A DNA stretch of 64,000 nucleotides from positions 92,730 through 156,729 of the forward strand of contig JAIOHU010000137.1 of the NCBI GenBank assembly GCA_019912845.1, written 5' to 3'. The position numbers and the translations under genes are program-made. How positions within the stretch are numbered: the first letter of the stretch is position 1; each line of letters starts with the position of its first letter. The notes under the pieces are model-generated. The model was not told the DNA's origin, did not search any database, and worked only from the letters and a program-made list of their open reading frames with translations. This DNA is from a bacterium (lineage in GTDB: Bacteria > Electryoneota > Electryoneia > Electryoneales > Electryoneaceae). Shown one piece after another: positions 63,750 to 64,000 of this stretch.

Positions 63750-64000
63750 TTAATCCTGGAGTTCATAATTGGTCATCTGGAATCCATTTTGGGTGATAAA
63801 TGTGTTCAGTTGCTGCAAAGTTCTTCCACTCACACCCTGGAACATAATATTATATGATGAATATCCATCAAGCTCTTGCATAAGTGCTTCGATTTGTTCC
63901 GGTTCAAGGATAGCCTGGAGTACTTCCAAAGTACGGTCATAACCGCCGGGCTGTTGTGGTCCTGGTCCATTGCCACCTGGGTTTGGTGGGTTTCCACCAC
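63750..64000 (-). CDS. C-terminal part of a Pro/Gly-rich protein (runs off the window)
   Basis: Reading the minus strand from base 64000, GGNPPNPGGNGPGPQQPGG is followed by YDRTLEVLQAILEPEQ, a short helical region and NGFQMTNYELQD, then TAA at 63750-63752. About 83 residues are visible. It lies 46 bases upstream of the FecR gene on the same strand and is probably in its operon. The N-terminus and function are outside the window. Confidence 0.65.
   Translation of the reverse strand, partial: GGNPPNPGGNGPGPQQPGGYDRTLEVLQAILEPEQIEALMQELDGYSSYNIMFQGVSGRTLQQLNTFITQNGFQMTNYELQD

Noticed and set aside
1-64000. tRNA, rRNA, CRISPR arrays, prophage or transposase genes
   Set aside because: None seen on either strand by eye; a tRNAscan or Infernal run would be needed to exclude small RNA genes.

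Overview
The window looks like a chromosomal contig from an uncultured Gram-negative bacterium of the FCB superphylum (Marinimicrobia, Calditrichota, KSB1 or a related lineage; the exact phylum cannot be fixed from the sequence alone). Three things point there. Two secreted proteins carry type IX secretion (Por) C-terminal sorting domains with a YPNPFN motif. The order kdsC-lptC-lptA-lptB-rpoN shows an LPS outer membrane. A bacterial geranylgeranylglyceryl-phosphate synthase homologue is also present. No rRNA, tRNA, CRISPR array, phage or transposase was recognised. Most genes are housekeeping genes in short, tightly overlapping operons (ATGA, GTGA or ATGAGTGA junctions).

Layout. 1-1.9 kb: end of a secreted arylsulfotransferase-like T9SS protein and an orphan NarL-type response regulator. 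1.9-10.1 kb (minus): one long run kdsC-lptC-lptA-lptB-rpoN-(precorrin-2 dehydrogenase)-hemC-cobA/hemD, joining LPS export, sigma-54 and siroheme/tetrapyrrole synthesis. 10.3-11.8 kb: a ClpX-like unfoldase without the zinc-binding domain. 12.0-15.4 kb (minus): a ZnuD-like TonB receptor with a His/acid-rich lipoprotein and a small membrane protein, probably metal uptake. 15.8-19.9 kb: a glycosyltransferase/flippase/GT39-like cluster. 20.0-31.7 kb (plus): nitrilase, sucB, lpdA, an unknown protein, AmgK-like kinase, a RapZ-C/MurU-like fusion, a second nitrilase, TolB-like protein, LON-domain protein, DHH phosphoesterase and CYTH protein. 31.9-34.3 kb (minus): copper ATPase and CopZ-like chaperone. 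34.8-36.9 kb: a T9SS protein and a GNAT acetyltransferase. 37.1-41.6 kb (minus): CRP-like regulator, an 88-residue unknown protein, ManC, an Ig-like lipoprotein and a membrane protein. 41.9-44.5 kb: an NtrB/NtrC-type pair. 44.6-54.4 kb (minus): HIT, HU, rpmB, GGGP synthase, alaS, two small membrane proteins, recX, recA, thpR and an HD-GYP protein. 54.8-57.6 kb: a methionine operon (metB-like, hom) behind a remarkable leader. 57.7-64 kb (minus): a partial Pro/Gly-rich protein, a FecR-domain protein, a large beta-barrel and a CHASE2 adenylate cyclase.

The best candidate for an undescribed system is the leader of the metB-hom operon (about 54.8-55.14 kb). Two short ORFs in tandem carry runs of Met codons (MMM; MMM-Y-MMM). 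Each is followed by an intrinsic terminator, and for each an antiterminator stem enclosing a small hairpin can be drawn. This looks like double, series-connected transcription attenuation responding to charged Met-tRNA. Other observations worth following are a three-copy intergenic repeat with an outer stem and two inner hairpins, a second three-copy REP-like family, the RapZ-C/MurU fusion beside an AmgK-like kinase, and the FecR/beta-barrel/CHASE2-cyclase cluster.
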